From contig NZ_JAIHLQ010000004.1 in the NCBI RefSeq assembly GCF_019733355.1, positions 186,001-250,000 of the forward strand: a stretch of DNA of 64,000 nucleotides, in the 5' to 3' direction. This document shows positions 62,199 to 64,000 of this stretch, one piece after another (position 1 is the first letter of the stretch; every line of letters starts with the position of its first letter). The translations under genes were made by a program, and so were the position numbers. Below the pieces are notes generated by a model that ran no database searches, was not told where the DNA came from, and was given only the letters and a program-made list of their open reading frames with translations. The stretch comes from Pseudomonas baetica. GTDB taxonomy: Bacteria > Pseudomonadota > Gammaproteobacteria > Pseudomonadales > Pseudomonadaceae.

Positions 62199-63926
62199 TC
62201 ATGCCGTTACGGTTTGCTCAACCAAATGGCCGCCGTCGATCCGCACATGCCGTGGGTGGAATCGTTTCAGGCTGCTGCGATGGCCGACGCTGACGATGCT
62301 CAACCCCGGCAATTGATCGATCAGCGCCTGATACAGCGTCGCTTCGTCTTCTTCATCCATCGCCGACGTGGCTTCATCCATGTACAGCCATTGTGGTGCG
62401 TAGAGCAGCGCGCGGGCGAAGGCCAAGCGCTGTTGCTCGCCCGGCGACAACATGCGCTGCCAGTGATTGGCTTCATCTACACGGGCTACCAGATGCGGCA
62501 ACCGACAGGTTTCCAGCACTTGTGCATAACGCTGCGGCGTATAGGTATCGCCCGGCTGTGGATAACTCAGCGCTTCGCGCAGGGTGCCGATGGGCAGATA
62601 GGGTTTCTGCGGCAGGAACAGATAACGCGCCGCTGGCAGACGAATATTGCCGTGCCCCGCCGGCCACAAATGCCCCATCGCGCGCAACAGCGTGGACTTG
62701 CCACTGCCGGAACGGCCACTGAGCATGACGCGCTCGCCCGGTTCAACGGTCATGTCGGCACTGGTCAACAGATGACGACCGTCGGCCAGATCCAGCCCCA
62801 GGTCATGCACCTTCAGCTCACTGCCTTGATTTTGCACATCAATGGCCGGCGGGCGGTCTTCGTTGTCGGTCATCGCCTGCCGGAAACTCAGCAAACGATC
62901 ACAGGTGGCGCGCCAGGAGGCGAGGCTCTGGTACGCGTTGATAAACCAGCTGAAACTCTCTTGAACGTTGCCGAATGCCGAGCTGATCTGCATCAACTCG
63001 CCCAGTTCGATCTTGCCGGCGAGGTAACGCGGCGAAGCAACGATGAACGGGAAGATAATCGCGGCCTGGCTGTAACCGGCGGTGAAAAACGTCAGGCGCT
63101 TGGACACTTTCATGATGTCCCAGAAGTTATGCCAGACCATCCCGAAACGGCTGCTCAAGCGACGGTTCTCGTTCGGTTCGCCGTTGTACAACGCGATACT
63201 TTCGGCATTCTCGCGAATCCGTACCATGGAAAAACGCAGGTCAGCTTCAAAGCGTTGTTGCTGGTTGTTCAGACCGATCAAGCGACGACCGATCAAATGC
63301 GTCAGCCAGCTACCCACCACGGCGTAAACCAGCACGCACCAGAACATGTAGCCGGGAATGGTGATGCCATAGATTTCGATGCTGCCCGATACGCCCCACA
63401 AAATGATCGAGAACGACACCAGACTGACGATATTGCGCAACAGCCCGATACCCAGTTCAAGGGTGTTGGACGTGAAATTGTTGAGGTCTTCGGAAATCCG
63501 CTGGTCCGGGTTATCGGTGTAACCGCCCTGCTCCAGTTGGTAATAATTCTTGTCGGCGAGCCAGCGCGAGAAATGCTTTTCGGTCAGCCACGCCCGCCAG
63601 CGGATCGTCAGCATCTGCGTCAGATATTGCCTGTACACGGCACCGACAATCGCCACGGCCGCGATCACACAGAAGTACAGAATCAGATGCCAGAACGCCG
63701 CTTCGTCCTTCTTTTGCAAAGCGTTGTAAAAATCCTTGTACCAGGTGTTGAACCACACCGAGATCCCTACGCTGAGCAGCGAGAGCGCTATCACCGCAAT
63801 CAGCAGCGTCCAGGCCTTTACCTTCTCTTCACTGCGCCAGTAAGGCGTGATCATCGCCCACACTTTGCGAAAAAACTGGCCGCGCACAGCATCGTTGACC
63901 GCGGAATGTTCAGCGTTCGGATTCAT
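62199..63926 (-). CDS. SbmA/YddA-type ABC transporter, fused membrane and ATPase domains
   Basis: 575 residues from ATG 63926. The N-terminal half is a six-helix domain of the SbmA/BacA-like type (WTLLIAVIALSLLSVGISVW, FNTWYKDFYNALQKKDEAAF, YYQLEQGGYTDNPDQRISED). The ATPase half has Walker [21 protein letters not shown] near residue 418, signature LSPGEQQRLAFARALLYAP (Pro for Gly) and Walker B LYMDEATSAMDEED. The family is related to peroxisomal ABCD transporters; bacterial members move peptides, B12 or fatty acyl compounds. The substrate and direction are unknown. Confidence 0.88.
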   Translation of the reverse strand: MNPNAEHSAVNDAVRGQFFRKVWAMITPYWRSEEKVKAWTLLIAVIALSLLSVGISVWFNTWYKDFYNALQKKDEAAFWHLILYFCVIAAVAIVGAVYRQYLTQMLTIRWRAWLTEKHFSRWLADKNYYQLEQGGYTDNPDQRISEDLNNFTSNTLELGIGLLRNIVSLVSFSIILWGVSGSIEIYGITIPGYMFWCVLVYAVVGSWLTHLIGRRLIGLNNQQQRFEADLRFSMVRIRENAESIALYNGEPNENRRLSSRFGMVWHNFWDIMKVSKRLTFFTAGYSQAAIIFPFIVASPRYLAGKIELGELMQISSAFGNVQESFSWFINAYQSLASWRATCDRLLSFRQAMTDNEDRPPAIDVQNQGSELKVHDLGLDLADGRHLLTSADMTVEPGERVMLSGRSGSGKSTLLRAMGHLWPAGHGNIRLPAARYLFLPQKPYLPIGTLREALSYPQPGDTYTPQRYAQVLETCRLPHLVARVDEANHWQRMLSPGEQQRLAFARALLYAPQWLYMDEATSAMDEEDEATLYQALIDQLPGLSIVSVGHRSSLKRFHPRHVRIDGGHLVEQTVTA

Positions 63927-63957
63927 GGATAAGGCTCGATATGGAAGAGAACAGACA

Positions 63958-63987
63958 CGCACCGATCATAAATGATCGGTGCGTTTT
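63958..63987 (+). terminator. Terminator-like hairpin at the window edge
   Basis: 11-bp perfect stem CGCACCGATCA/TGATCGGTGCG, loop TAAA, followed by TTTT on the plus strand. It lies in the leader of the minus-strand ABC gene, and no plus-strand gene ends here, so it may end a short or antisense transcript or be an operator. Confidence 0.5.
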
Positions 63988-64000
63988 ATCGCGAGGGCTG

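Overview
The window is a chromosomal segment of a Pseudomonas, most likely of the P. fluorescens group. The reasons are: the gene blocks rpoN-hpf-ptsN-rapZ-ptsO, mlaFEDCB-ibaG-murA-his, kdsD-kdsC-lptCAB and gatCAB/mreBCD-maf-rng-yhdP-tldD; an AlgW-type periplasmic protease; a fused CysN-CysC; a short-form HisG; and many intergenic inverted pairs of the GTGGGAGCGGGCTTGCTCGC repeat typical of fluorescent pseudomonads. These are identifications from memory of protein families and motifs. No search was run.

Layout. 1-9.6 kb: tail of a hopJ-family gene, trxB, cysZ, a family-4 glycosyltransferase, an Old Yellow Enzyme, a glutathione peroxidase, a SlyD-like isomerase, a DUF3565 protein, pta and a PlsC-like acyltransferase. 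9.6-17.7 kb: cysD-cysNC (sulfate activation), a Nif3-like protein divergent from algW, then a TonB-dependent receptor with a DUF4198 partner, preceded by a large hairpin that runs into the receptor's start codon. 17.8-25.8 kb (minus): mlaFEDCB, ibaG, murA, hisG, hisD, hisC. 26.0-33.1 kb (plus): kdsD, kdsC, lptC, lptA, lptB, rpoN, hpf, ptsN, rapZ, ptsO. Together these two blocks hold Kdo synthesis, LPS transport, phospholipid transport and nitrogen-PTS signalling. 33.1-46.4 kb: pmbA, yjgA, tldD, a nitrilase-family amidase, yhdP, rng, maf, mreD, mreC, mreB. 46.5-52.8 kb: gatCAB, an RlpA-like lipoprotein, a CaCA-type antiporter, a carboxymuconolactone-decarboxylase-like protein and an AEC transporter.

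53.0-62.1 kb is the accessory part. Four minus-strand genes form a galactarate-to-2-oxoglutarate pathway (kdgD, an aldehyde dehydrogenase, a GudP-type MFS importer, garD), and a GntR/FadR-type regulator lies 3 kb upstream of kdgD. An identical 10-bp word is found upstream of both kdgD and the regulator gene, which suggests a shared operator. Between them, on the opposite strand, sits a cassette: a 437-aa protein resembling zinc-dependent phospholipase C/HET-C proteins, a tightly linked 63-aa protein, and two more small unknown proteins that look related to each other at their C-termini. The phospholipase-like gene is preceded by a textbook LexA box (CTGTATATCCATACAG), so it is probably induced by DNA damage. 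This SOS-controlled cassette is the best candidate for a poorly described system here.

62.2-64 kb carries an SbmA/YddA-type ABC exporter. Other points of note are an apparent ATT start codon for mreC with an ideal ribosome binding site, a Pro/Ala-rich tail on MreC, and a terminator between kdgD and the rest of its operon.
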